Assembly (NCBI GenBank): GCA_964390545.1
Contig: CAYMJV010000024.1
Coordinates: forward strand, 1 to 36,318
Direction of reading: 5' to 3'
DNA from: CAYMJV01 sp964390545
Lineage (GTDB): Bacteria; Desulfobacterota; BSN033; UBA1163
Length of the DNA: 36,318 nucleotides
Position numbers and translations under genes: made by a program. Position 1 is the first letter of the stretch. Every line of letters begins with the position of its first letter. The notes under the pieces were generated by a model. The model did not search any database and had not been told where the DNA came from. It saw only the letters and a list, made by a program, of their open reading frames with translations. This document shows positions 14,691 through 23,188 of this stretch, in pieces.

Positions 14691-17018
14691 TCAAACACCC
14701 TCATGCGATGACATAGGGAGAAGGATGGTGAAGGTCGTGCCTTTATCCACCTCGCTTTCCACTCTGATCTCTCCCCCATGATCTTTAATAATTCCGTAAC
14801 AGACCGAAAGGCCGAGCCCGACGCCCTTCACTTTCTGTTTGGTGGTAAAAAAAGCCTCAAAAATCTTGTCTCTCAGTTCTTCTGGGATGCCGACGCCAGT
14901 GTCTTGGATAGCGACCATCACTTTATGATCCTCCAGGCTCGTTCGAACGGTCAAGCTCCCTCCCTTTGGCATCGCTTCCTTTGCATTCTTTAATAGGTTC
15001 AGCATGACTTGTCTCATCTGGTTGGTGGACGCCATCACCTCGGGAAGGGTCTCGTCAAAATAAGTCTCCACCTTAATATTCGATTCCTTCATCTGTTTCT
15101 CCATCACCAAGAGGATTCCTTCCACCAACTCATTGATTTTGACAGGCCTTCTCTTCTCCTCTTCGGGCTTGGAGAAACTGAGCATGTTCCTGAGCATTTC
15201 GGCAAGCCTTTGGGTCTCGGAGAGGGATAATTCCAAAATTCTCCTTCTTTTGCTCTCCGGAGGAACCTCGGTTTTTAGAAGTTCCAAGGTATTCATGATA
15301 CCATAGATGGGGTTATTCAACTCGTGGGCGATCTGGGAGGTAAGCTTTCCCATGGCCGCCAGTTTCTCAGATTGGAGGAGGGCCTGCTGCATTTCCCGGA
15401 GTTCTCTCTCGATCCTCAACCGCTCCCGGAGATCTTTAAAGATGCCCACGCTTGCAATCTCCTTCCCGTTCTCATCATAGATCAAAGAAGCCGAAAGGTC
15501 TCCTTCGATCAACTCTCCATCTTTTCTGCGGTGGACGAGGGGGAAGGAGGTCAATTTCCCCATCCCCCCATAATCAGAGCTTTTCAATTTCTCCATCACC
15601 TCTTTAGCGACTCCGGGCGGATAGATGCTTCGTATATTCATCTTTCCGGCGACTTCCTCTGCTTTGTAACCCAGAATATTTTCCGCCCCTCGGTTAAAGA
15701 TGAGGATATCGCCTTTCATATCGGTAACAATAATTCCGTCGACAGAACTTTCGATCAAGTTCATCAAGAATTCATTTGCCTCTTTCAATTCTTTCTCCAT
15801 CCTCTTCCGTTCGGAGATGTCGGTATTGAGGCCTTCATACCCGGTGATCTTTCCCTTCTCATCCCGCTTTTCATGAGCGGTGAGGAGGACGGTGATCTTC
15901 TCGCCTGTTTTCTTTTTGAATTCGACTTCAAGGTCTTTCACAAATCCCTGCTCTTCGGTCAGCCTCTGAAATTTTCTTCGGTCCCCCGGATTCACATAGA
16001 GATCCTTCGCAATGTCGATGTTTAAGAACTCCTCCTTGTTCTCATAACCGACCATATCCAAAAGGGCTTGATTGCAGTCAATAAATTTACCCTCCTTCGA
16101 ACTGATGAAGAGACCATGCCGTACCCTCTCGAAGAGGTTTCGAAATTTCTCCTCGGATTCCTTCAATTCCCTCTCAAACTTCTTTCTTTCCGTAATATCC
16201 CGGATGTAGGCATACGTCTTCATCCTGCCATCATCGGAACGAGTAGGAGCGATACAGACCTCTGTCTCTATTGCCTGACCTTTAGGAGGTCGAATGGACA
16301 TCTCCGTGCAGACCTTCTGACCCAACCCCTCTCCTCGCATCACCATCTCCTCTAAGAACTCTTCATCTCTTTTGCCAATGAGAGAGAAGAATTCTCTTCC
16401 GAGAATCTGTTCTTTTGAAATACCAAGAATCTCCGAGGCCATCTGGTTCGCAAATTCGATTCGGGAATCTTCGTCAAAGACAATGATCCCATCCTCTCCC
16501 ATCTCAGCCATCTTTTCAAATCGCTTTGTGGCCTCACGAATCTCCCTCTCCATTCGTTTTCTCTGTGTGATATCCCTCAGATAGGCATAGGTTTTCACCC
16601 CGCCTTTTTCCCCTTTGGCAATAGTGATGCAGACCTCGGCATCCCATTTCATACCTTTCTCAGTCATAACTTCCATCTCCGTACAGACCCGTTTGCTCTC
16701 ATCGATTCCCACTTTGGAATGCATCTGGTCAAGATAACCGATATCCCTCTCGCTTAAGAGGCGACGAAAATCCATCCCGGTTAATCGTTCTTTCGCATAT
16801 CCGGTGATTTCGGAAGCCACGGCATTGGCAAACTCAATCCGGTAATCCTCATCGAAGACAATAATGCCGTCGTCACCCATCTCGGCAATTTTTTCCAGTC
16901 GTTTCGTCACCTCCTGGATATGCTGCTCAGCCCCTCTGTTCTCATATTCTCTTAATCTCCCCTCCAGGTCAGTGACTTTCTGTTTTAAATCTTCGTAGCT
17001 GGGACTCTGTTTCATCAT
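14691..17018 (-). CDS. Soluble multi-PAS sensor histidine kinase
   Basis: The 775-residue protein (numbered here from a GTG three codons upstream) has no transmembrane helix. A short coiled coil (10-40) is followed by four PAS domains: about 41-155, 165-280, 290-405 and 415-535. PAS1-2 are near-identical in their cores (GDDGIIVFDED versus GEDGIIVFDED, then RIEFAN) and arose by tandem duplication. HisKA carries His568 in AHELNNP, and an HATPase domain has DTGVGIP and GVGLGL. The signal is cytoplasmic, possibly redox or a cofactor-bound small molecule; no clear haem- or flavin-specific residue is seen. GAGGTGA lies before the ATG at 17018, which is therefore preferred over the upstream GTG (17027). 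No receiver gene is adjacent, so its partner is elsewhere or among the receivers at 4-7 kb. Proximity to acs suggests control of acetate use. Confidence 0.92.
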   Translation of the reverse strand: MMKQSPSYEDLKQKVTDLEGRLREYENRGAEQHIQEVTKRLEKIAEMGDDGIIVFDEDYRIEFANAVASEITGYAKERLTGMDFRRLLSERDIGYLDQMHSKVGIDESKRVCTEMEVMTEKGMKWDAEVCITIAKGEKGGVKTYAYLRDITQRKRMEREIREATKRFEKMAEMGEDGIIVFDEDSRIEFANQMASEILGISKEQILGREFFSLIGKRDEEFLEEMVMRGEGLGQKVCTEMSIRPPKGQAIETEVCIAPTRSDDGRMKTYAYIRDITERKKFERELKESEEKFRNLFERVRHGLFISSKEGKFIDCNQALLDMVGYENKEEFLNIDIAKDLYVNPGDRRKFQRLTEEQGFVKDLEVEFKKKTGEKITVLLTAHEKRDEKGKITGYEGLNTDISERKRMEKELKEANEFLMNLIESSVDGIIVTDMKGDILIFNRGAENILGYKAEEVAGKMNIRSIYPPGVAKEVMEKLKSSDYGGMGKLTSFPLVHRRKDGELIEGDLSASLIYDENGKEIASVGIFKDLRERLRIERELREMQQALLQSEKLAAMGKLTSQIAHELNNPIYGIMNTLELLKTEVPPESKRRRILELSLSETQRLAEMLRNMLSFSKPEEEKRRPVKINELVEGILLVMEKQMKESNIKVETYFDETLPEVMASTNQMRQVMLNLLKNAKEAMPKGGSLTVRTSLEDHKVMVAIQDTGVGIPEELRDKIFEAFFTTKQKVKGVGLGLSVCYGIIKDHGGEIRVESEVDKGTTFTILLPMSSHEGV

Positions 17019-17090
17019 GCAAATCACCTCTCAATTCTCTGAGTTGGAAAGGCGAATTTTACCCTGATCCGGTCGCCTCACCGTATCCAT

Positions 17091-17119
17091 TTTACATTAA
17101 TCAGAATGATTTGTGTCAA
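17091..17119 (-). promoter_or_regulatory. Candidate sigma-70 promoter for PAS kinase
   Basis: On the minus strand there is a perfect -35 TTGACA (17119-17114), a 17-nt spacer and -10 TGTAAA (17096-17091). It lies about 75 nt upstream of the ATG at 17018. The rest of the 17028-17307 spacer shows only a short direct repeat, GAAGGGTGTCG. Confidence 0.45.
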
Positions 17120-17307
17120 ATTTTTATACGAAAAGGCAGAGTTTATGGTGAGGGAAAAAGTTGTTCCACTTTGAGTAGTAGGGTATGAAAAAGGAAGGGT
17201 GTCGGGTTTATCTGATTGATGGGATAGCTTTCCAGAGGGTCTGAAGGGTGTCGTTTTATAATACCAAATCCCAAGGCCTTGAAAATATCAGGGGGTTTAT
17301 AGAGACT

Positions 17308-17526
17308 TTATCCTCCTGATAGGATGGGCATCAAGACAACTGAATCTTCATTTTTAATCAAGCTGTCCAGATTGCCTACTTTCTGGTTGATGAGGATGAT
17401 GATATTCTTTTCAGGAAAAGGGGATGGCAAAATTTCCCTCAAAGCTACGGGCTTCTCCAAACTCATCTCTTTTGCCCGGGCGCCGACGATGTCTGCTAGG
17501 TAGCCGAAAAACTTAAGCTCAGCCAA
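17308..17526 (-). CDS. MoaD/ThiS-family small protein
   Basis: The 72-residue protein is a ubiquitin-like MoaD/ThiS homologue: MAELKFFGYLADIVG at the start, a VVLMPILSGG end, and the obligatory C-terminal Gly-Gly. MoaD delivers sulfur for the dithiolene of molybdopterin. AOR genes of anaerobes are often followed by such a dedicated MoaD, consistent with tungstopterin assembly for the enzyme encoded just upstream. It overlaps the 3' end of the AOR gene by 8 nt. The start is TTG (17526), as no ATG or GTG fits; AGGAG lies within the AOR end about 13 nt upstream. Confidence 0.85.
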   Translation of the reverse strand: MAELKFFGYLADIVGARAKEMSLEKPVALREILPSPFPEKNIIILINQKVGNLDSLIKNEDSVVLMPILSGG

Positions 17527-19336
17527 CTTGCCCCATGATCTCCTTTGAAACGTCTTTCAGCCCTAAACGATCGAGGGTCTCCTTCAAAGGGATTCCATTT
17601 TGATCCCAACCCCGAAGTTCATAATACCAAGAGAGCATTTGCTCATACTTTTCCCTGTCGACCTTTACCCCTTTCATCTTTCCTCCAGAATGAGGCTCCT
17701 CAAACCAGCGATCAGGCGGATAGTCCCACTTCCGACCGAATTGAGGGATCTCTCTCTTCCAGTATGCGCGGATCAAGGCATAGATACGATCCCCCATCTC
17801 ATAGAGATCTTCCCAAGTCATACGACTTCCTGTAATCGCTTCAAGGTATTCTGGGTACCGGTCAAGCCCAAAACCCACCTCCACCCAGGGGAGGCGGCAC
17901 ACGGTTGCAGATTCAAAAAACCCTCCCCGAAGTCGTTGAAACTCAATAAGCTTTTCGACCTTCTCCTTACCATAGGAGAATCGATCGGTCGATATTTCCC
18001 AAGCAATGATCCAGGCATCTTTATGGGAGGCACCAATGGGAGAGGTTCCAAAAGAGAGTGCCATTCCGGGACAGGCATGGCAATTGTAAGCCGAGATTTC
18101 CAACCCTTTGACATGCATTGCCCAACGGTGTGATCCTTTTCCAATCGTCTCTGAAGCGCCTCGAACTCCCCCCACAACAATCTTTGCAAGTCCTTCTCCC
18201 CTTCCAATCTCCGTGACCAGTTTCTGGGCCGTTTCAAAATCTCCCCACCTTACCTTCTCCTTTATCAATCCTTTTTCTGAGGCTTCCATGAGAAAGCCAA
18301 TACAACTCCCCAGAGAAATTGTATCCAGACCCCACTCGTCAGCCAACCGGTTCAACAAAGCCACCTGGGGCAGACTTCCCAAACCGATATTGGGTCCCAG
18401 CATCCCAACGTTTTCGTAATCCAATTCTGCACCTTGACCGCTTGAATCCTTGATGATATGGCCACACTGCATGCTACACATGGGACATCCCTTACGACCA
18501 ATATTGAGTTTTTCGAGCACATGACCATCCATTTCCTTTGAAAACTCAAAAACCCCTTCCTTAAAATTATAGGTGGGGAGGCAGGCATTTTCATTGCACC
18601 AATCAAAAGCCTGCATCGTTCCCTGTCTCATCCAGAAGTCATAACTCTCTTTTCCCTTGATCTCTTCGTATCCCTTTTTACCCAGCTCTCTCAGTTTGTT
18701 ATCGTCGAAGTTGGAAACATTTCCGGTCCCCTTTATAACCAGGGCCTTGAGCTTCTTAGACCCCATCACAGCGCCCATTCCGGGTCGCCCTCCAGCTCTT
18801 CCTTTCTGGGACATGACGGTTGAAATACGGATCAGGTTTTCTCCCGCGGGGCCGATGAGAAGGATCCCTGAATTCCTTCCGTGCTTTTTTTCGAGGATGT
18901 CTTGAGCTTCAAACGTATTCTTACCCCACAGGTCGGAAGCATCAACAATCTTGACGTTCTCATCTTCAATCGACAGATAACAGGGTTTCTCTGATTTTCC
19001 CTCTACAACCACGACATCATAGCCTGCCTTTTTCAGATAGACCGATGCCATGGTGCCAATATTTCCATCCCCATAACCGCCTGTAAGCGGACTCTTTGAG
19101 GCAATGACCATCTTCCCCGAACTGGGAAGTAACTGCCCACTCAGGGGACCCGTAGAGAAGATGATCTTGTTCTTTTCAGACAAAGGATCAACGCGTTTTA
19201 CTTCATCCCATAAGAGTTTTATAGCAAATCCCCGCCCTCCCATAAAATCTCTCTTCATAGAATCAGAAATCTCTTCTTTAGATACTTTGCCATTTGAAAG
19301 ATTCACCCTCAGTAATTTTCCAGCATACCCTTTCAT
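17519..19336 (-). CDS. Tungsten aldehyde:ferredoxin oxidoreductase family protein
   Basis: The 605-residue protein has the AOR N-terminal domain (MKGYAGKLLRVNLS, MGGRGFA, KMVIASKSPLTG, GRAGGRPGMGAVMGSKKLKA). Its four 4Fe-4S cysteines are C284, C287, C291 (CPMCSMQC) and C480, at almost the spacing of Pyrococcus AOR. AORs oxidise aldehydes to acids, or reduce acids, with ferredoxin at a tungstopterin site. The usual DPR-type segment near residue 420 is replaced by YNCHACPGMALSFGTSP, with two extra cysteines, so substrate or electron partner may differ. GGAGG six nt upstream fixes the start at 19336; the longer frame to 19378 would overlap the preceding gene. The order FAD oxidase, CCG Fe-S protein, AOR, MoaD suggests one redox operon. 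The physiological aldehyde is unknown. Confidence 0.92.
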   Translation of the reverse strand: MKGYAGKLLRVNLSNGKVSKEEISDSMKRDFMGGRGFAIKLLWDEVKRVDPLSEKNKIIFSTGPLSGQLLPSSGKMVIASKSPLTGGYGDGNIGTMASVYLKKAGYDVVVVEGKSEKPCYLSIEDENVKIVDASDLWGKNTFEAQDILEKKHGRNSGILLIGPAGENLIRISTVMSQKGRAGGRPGMGAVMGSKKLKALVIKGTGNVSNFDDNKLRELGKKGYEEIKGKESYDFWMRQGTMQAFDWCNENACLPTYNFKEGVFEFSKEMDGHVLEKLNIGRKGCPMCSMQCGHIIKDSSGQGAELDYENVGMLGPNIGLGSLPQVALLNRLADEWGLDTISLGSCIGFLMEASEKGLIKEKVRWGDFETAQKLVTEIGRGEGLAKIVVGGVRGASETIGKGSHRWAMHVKGLEISAYNCHACPGMALSFGTSPIGASHKDAWIIAWEISTDRFSYGKEKVEKLIEFQRLRGGFFESATVCRLPWVEVGFGLDRYPEYLEAITGSRMTWEDLYEMGDRIYALIRAYWKREIPQFGRKWDYPPDRWFEEPHSGGKMKGVKVDREKYEQMLSWYYELRGWDQNGIPLKETLDRLGLKDVSKEIMGQVG

Positions 19337-19338
19337 CG

Positions 19339-20433
19339 TTAACCTCCGAATTGCAATGATTGATCTAATAAATCCCAAAGATTTAACACTTCCATATCTT
19401 CACCGGTTTCATTTAGCAGCCTTAATGCTCCTCTGCCCAATACGGTTTCACAAGTTGGACAGACCGTCACGATCGTATTTACACCCACATCAATGGCATC
19501 TCGTAACCGGTTCTTAGAAATCTCCATAGAGAGGCCATCATCTACCATTGTAAGGCCTCCCCCCCCTCCACAGCACGTCGAGAAGTATCGATTATGCTCC
19601 ATTTCTATTATTTCGACTCCTAATTGCTGAAGTATCTCTCTCGGCTCTTTAAAGATGCCCAACATTCTACCCAGATGACATGGGTCGTGGTAAGTAGCAC
19701 AAAGATCCAAGGGTTTTATTTTTTTTGCCATTTCAGGCTGTTTCAATTTTTGATGAACCGCCAAAATGGCATGATGAACGGGTAACCCATATCTTTCCTT
19801 TAAAGTAATGGTACAGGTGGGACATAAGGTTAATAGGGGTTTATCTCCCTGGGCAACCATATTCTCTTTGCAACGAACCTGAGCTTCTTCAAACTCATGG
19901 GAGAACCCGGTTGCCTCTACAATATACCCACAACATGCCTCTGCTCCTACCCTAGGATGAAGATCGAGCCGCTCACATACCGAGAAGATGGTAGATAATT
20001 CTTCCCCCCTTGAGCGATATAAACATCCAACATAAAACGGAGTATCCCCTTGCCGTTTGATCAGCTTCTGTGTGTCGAAAAGCTTCCCTTCCCTGAGGAT
20101 CTTATTTGTGTTCTCTCGATGAATCTGGGCAGGCAAACCTTTTTGGACCATGTGTTGGCGCATGGCCATGATGATATCTATATTCTTCAGAGCACAGCGT
20201 GCCTGGCAGTATCCACAGAGAAGGCATCGGTTTAGAGTCTCTGCCATCTCTTTTGAAGGGTTTAGAAGCCCTTCCATAAGCCCACGAGCCACAAGCATCT
20301 TACCCCTACAACTGAAGGTCTCATAACGATTTACCTTATACACAGGGCATTCTTCTCTGCAGAAACCGCAGCGTGTTCGGTTACAAGTGTAAATGTCATC
20401 TTGATATGCCGATAATTCTTCGATCCTATTCAT
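19339..20433 (-). CDS. Fe-S oxidoreductase with two CCG domains (GlcF/HdrD-like)
   Basis: The 364-residue protein has an N-terminal ferredoxin-like part with two cysteine clusters (CNRTRCGFCREECP and CLLCGYCQARC). Two cysteine-rich CCG domains follow: EACCGYIVEATG with CPTCTITL, then HDPCHLGRML, STCCGGGGGL and CPTCETVLG. Such domains occur in GlcF, LldE/LutA and heterodisulfide reductase HdrD, where they bind non-cubane 4Fe-4S centres. With the FAD-linked oxidase upstream it forms a GlcD/GlcF-type dehydrogenase pair. ATG at 20433 is chosen because AGGAAGGA precedes it. It overlaps the upstream stop by 8 nt; a Met ten codons further upstream has no ribosome-binding site. It ends 2 nt before the AOR ATG, so the genes are tightly coupled. 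Confidence 0.9.
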   Translation of the reverse strand: MNRIEELSAYQDDIYTCNRTRCGFCREECPVYKVNRYETFSCRGKMLVARGLMEGLLNPSKEMAETLNRCLLCGYCQARCALKNIDIIMAMRQHMVQKGLPAQIHRENTNKILREGKLFDTQKLIKRQGDTPFYVGCLYRSRGEELSTIFSVCERLDLHPRVGAEACCGYIVEATGFSHEFEEAQVRCKENMVAQGDKPLLTLCPTCTITLKERYGLPVHHAILAVHQKLKQPEMAKKIKPLDLCATYHDPCHLGRMLGIFKEPREILQQLGVEIIEMEHNRYFSTCCGGGGGLTMVDDGLSMEISKNRLRDAIDVGVNTIVTVCPTCETVLGRGALRLLNETGEDMEVLNLWDLLDQSLQFGG

Positions 20434-21913
20434 TGGGATCCTTCCTAATCCAATGAGATTCAAATTTTTTCCCTGGGTTCATGATATTTTTGGGATCGAA
20501 TACCTCTTTGATTCGCCGCATATATTCAAGCGAAAGTCCATGTTCAAGCTGATTGAATCCTCCTAAACGATCCCCATCGCCAATATAGCTGCTCATCGTC
20601 CCTTCTAACTTGATGGCCATTTCACTCATCTCTCTCACATATTGATAAAACTTCCTGACGGACTCCTCATTCGAATCATCGACGAAGACTGCAAAACTGA
20701 TGGAGGCTGTCGTTTTGTTGGGTGACTCATTATAAACGGTCATCCCAAGGATCTCCTGATCCCACTTCTTGGCAAGGTCGACATAATAACAATATCCCTC
20801 ATCCAATCGCCCGACCGGCAAACCGACATCTGCGGATCCAAATTTCTTCTTCCGCTGACTGTCAGGCCATTTTTGTTTAAAAGGAATGAATTCAAGGCGG
20901 TGTTTCGAATCCCACCACCCCTCAACTATCTCCTCCTCCTGTATAAGTTGGGAATGAAACTCTTTTGTAAGGATTTGGGTAGCCCTGTCGACATTGAATT
21001 TCACCACCTCTTCATCTCCGGCAAAGGACAAAAATAAAATAGCTTCAGCCCAGTCCGGAACGTTCGGTTCACGGCCAAATCTTTCACGGTAAGTATGGGT
21101 ATAAAAGTGAAGACGGTGTCGGCAATTGAGGTGAGCCGATTCAACGGTGAGGCCGGCTGACAACAACTGCTCCAAAGCCTTTGCCGATTCATTCAAAGAT
21201 TTAAAGAAAAACCCCTGGACTTGTCGAACTTTGGGCAAAGGGACTATCCGAAGGGTGGCTTCGGTGATAACTCCCAGCGTACCTTCTGAGCCTATTAATA
21301 GATCGAGGAGCTTATACCCCGTGGATGAGAAAGAACATTTCCTTTGGCCTACTCGAACGGCTTCAGCCCGTCCGGTCACAATCATGGCGTTGGTCAAACA
21401 GTCTTTGATCTTCCCATAACGAAGGCCAAACGTGGAATCGTTATCACAAGCAATGCTGGCGCCGATCGTGCAACTTCTTTTTGATTCGGGCTGATGAGGA
21501 AGCCAAAGCCCCTTGCGGGCCAGTACCTCATTGAGTTCCCAGATGGTGATTCCGGCCTGAACAGTGACAGCAAAATTTTGTTCATCAATTTCTAGTACCT
21601 GATTCATCCCCTTTGTTTCCACCATGATGCCACCCTTCCAGGCCGCTGTACCTCCCCCCATTCCTGTCCCCCCACCAAATGGAACAATAGGAATTCCATA
21701 TTGCAAGGCAATTCGTGTAATTCGAACCATCTCTTCCGTTGTCTTTGGAATAACAACGATCTCAGGAAGGTTAGCCACGTCACTTTCACGAGGGCTCCAG
21801 TCTCGACTGTAAGCCATCCGATGGATAGGAGATTGGGTGACCCGTTCCTTAAGAAATTTTTCTAGCTCTTCAAAAGCCCTACCTATGAGTTCTTCTTTCA
21901 ACATTGTTTCCAT
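20426..21913 (-). CDS. FAD-linked oxidase, GlcD/D-lactate dehydrogenase type
   Basis: The 495-residue protein has a PCMH-type FAD domain (about 45-225): VVIPKTTEEMVRI, PFGGGTGMGGG, GASIACDNDSTFGLRYG and GSEGTLGVITEATLRIVP. An FAD-linked oxidase C-terminal domain (about 230-485) ends in FDPKNIMNPGKKFE. Family members oxidise 2-hydroxyacids such as glycolate or D-lactate to 2-oxoacids and pass electrons to Fe-S partners. The next gene supplies such a partner. It is the first gene of the AOR operon. ATG at 21913 is used; a second ATG three codons on is possible. Two TATAAT boxes lie upstream (21981-21986 and 21946-21951, minus strand), but neither has a good -35. The substrate is not determinable from sequence. 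Confidence 0.9.
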   Translation of the reverse strand: METMLKEELIGRAFEELEKFLKERVTQSPIHRMAYSRDWSPRESDVANLPEIVVIPKTTEEMVRITRIALQYGIPIVPFGGGTGMGGGTAAWKGGIMVETKGMNQVLEIDEQNFAVTVQAGITIWELNEVLARKGLWLPHQPESKRSCTIGASIACDNDSTFGLRYGKIKDCLTNAMIVTGRAEAVRVGQRKCSFSSTGYKLLDLLIGSEGTLGVITEATLRIVPLPKVRQVQGFFFKSLNESAKALEQLLSAGLTVESAHLNCRHRLHFYTHTYRERFGREPNVPDWAEAILFLSFAGDEEVVKFNVDRATQILTKEFHSQLIQEEEIVEGWWDSKHRLEFIPFKQKWPDSQRKKKFGSADVGLPVGRLDEGYCYYVDLAKKWDQEILGMTVYNESPNKTTASISFAVFVDDSNEESVRKFYQYVREMSEMAIKLEGTMSSYIGDGDRLGGFNQLEHGLSLEYMRRIKEVFDPKNIMNPGKKFESHWIRKDPNE

Positions 21914-22069
21914 AGGGGAGTAACCTGCTCGATAAGATCATATCCATTATAAATCATTTCATTTCAAAATAGAGGGAAATATTATAAGGTGAGATTTCAA
22001 GTCGAGGTCGTTTTCTCATTACAATCTAAACTTCTATCATTTAACCAACCGAGAAAGCCTCTTCATTAA

Positions 22070-22168
22070 TTAACATGAGAACATCTTAACCCGTTGGCCT
22101 TTACCTTCCCGAATCGCTTTCTGGTAAATCCTTTGGGCAACAACCAGATCCTTCCTGGCAAACTCCAT
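22070..22168 (-). CDS. Possible small protein after the ornithine cyclodeaminase homologue
   Basis: A 32-codon frame (ATG 22168, TAA 22070) encodes a charged, helix-forming peptide beginning MEFARKDLVVAQRIYQKAI. The same frame continues upstream without stop into the end of the ornithine cyclodeaminase gene, where a TTG start is possible. There is no convincing ribosome-binding site and I know no family. Its amphipathic character makes it more protein-like than random spacer, but it may be a remnant. Confidence 0.25.
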   Translation of the reverse strand: MEFARKDLVVAQRIYQKAIREGKGQRVKMFSC

Positions 22169-22193
22169 CGAGGTTATTTTTTCTTCAAGAAGC

Positions 22194-23177
22194 TTAAACA
22201 AGTGTGAATTTGAGCCCCACTCCTTTTTCACTCGCTCTTCCGTACGCGAGAGAGGCGACCACTAAGTCTTCAAGCGCAAATCCAACGGATTCAAACAGAG
22301 TGATTTCATCATCCCCGGTCCGAGCAGGTTTTTGTGCAAGGACAATTTCACCCAGATCAGCGTAGATGTTTTCTTTGGAGAGCTTCCCATTGTGAATCGG
22401 AATCAGCAGATCACCCGCTTCAGCCATGCAGCCTTCATAGGTATCGACGACAATCTTCGACTTCCCGATCGTAAAATCATCCAGCTCCCGCATCTCCGGG
22501 GTATAAGCCCCGACTGCATTAATATGCGTCCCCCCTTTGAGGTGGCGACCATCAAAAACCGGAGTGGTAGAGGTCGTCACAGTGACCAGGATATCAGACT
22601 CAACGACCACATCCCGGGGCGAGGCCATCACATGAACAGGGATTCGAAGGCTATTCGAGACGGTTCCAGAGAAATTTTCAGCAATCTTTCGATCCTTGTC
22701 ATACACAAGCATTCTGTGAATGGGCCGAACCTTTGAAATCGCCTCAGCCTGAAAGGGTGCCTGCGCGCCTGCACCGATGATCCCAAGGGTTTCAGAGTTC
22801 TTTCGAGAAAGGTATTTTGTTGCCAAAGCTGAGGTGGCACCCGTCCGCATGGCGGTCAAGAGAATTCCATCCATAAGGGCAAGAAGTTCTCCAGTTGTCG
22901 GATCGTTCAGTAAATAGGCAGCCTGGATGGTTGACAATTTCTTCTCTATATTCCTTGGAAAAACAGAAACGATTTTGGTCCCAAAGAAAGCTTCCTTTTC
23001 CAAATAAGCAGGCATAAAAAGGAAAACTCCTTCTGCTTTTTCAATTTTCACAGGCATCCGCACCGGGACGGCGCACTTTCCAGCTTTATACTCTCGGAAT
23101 CCTCTTTCCACCGCATCGATGACATCGGCCATTGTGAGAAGTTGTCTCAAATCTTTTCGAGACAGGATAAGAGGCAT
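22194..23177 (-). CDS. Ornithine cyclodeaminase / mu-crystallin family protein
   Basis: The 327-residue protein has the family architecture: a dimerisation half with an MPVKIEKAEG strand and TGELLALMDG...LTAMRTGA, then a Rossmann fold with LGIIGAGAQAPFQAEAI, INAVGAYTPEMRELD and VDTYEGCMAEAGDL. Members include ornithine cyclodeaminase, alanine dehydrogenase, ketimine reductases and delta-1-pyrroline-2-carboxylate reductase. With the upstream DAO-type oxidase and proC, a ketimine or proline-related reaction is plausible but unproven. ATG at 23177 with GAAGGTG 6 nt upstream is preferred over a TTG (23192) overlapping the previous stop. Spacing of 11 nt to the DAO gene indicates cotranscription. 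Confidence 0.87.
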   Translation of the reverse strand: MPLILSRKDLRQLLTMADVIDAVERGFREYKAGKCAVPVRMPVKIEKAEGVFLFMPAYLEKEAFFGTKIVSVFPRNIEKKLSTIQAAYLLNDPTTGELLALMDGILLTAMRTGATSALATKYLSRKNSETLGIIGAGAQAPFQAEAISKVRPIHRMLVYDKDRKIAENFSGTVSNSLRIPVHVMASPRDVVVESDILVTVTTSTTPVFDGRHLKGGTHINAVGAYTPEMRELDDFTIGKSKIVVDTYEGCMAEAGDLLIPIHNGKLSKENIYADLGEIVLAQKPARTGDDEITLFESVGFALEDLVVASLAYGRASEKGVGLKFTLV

Positions 23178-23188
23178 TGCTTGCACCT

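Noticed and set aside
15324..16025. Plus-strand frame opposite the PAS kinase
   Set aside because: Antisense shadow of the PAS/HisKA region; no initiation signal or family resemblance.
19337..19378. Longer AOR start at 19378
   Set aside because: It would overlap the preceding Fe-S gene, while ATG 19336 has a GGAGG six nt upstream and matches the family start MKGYAGK.
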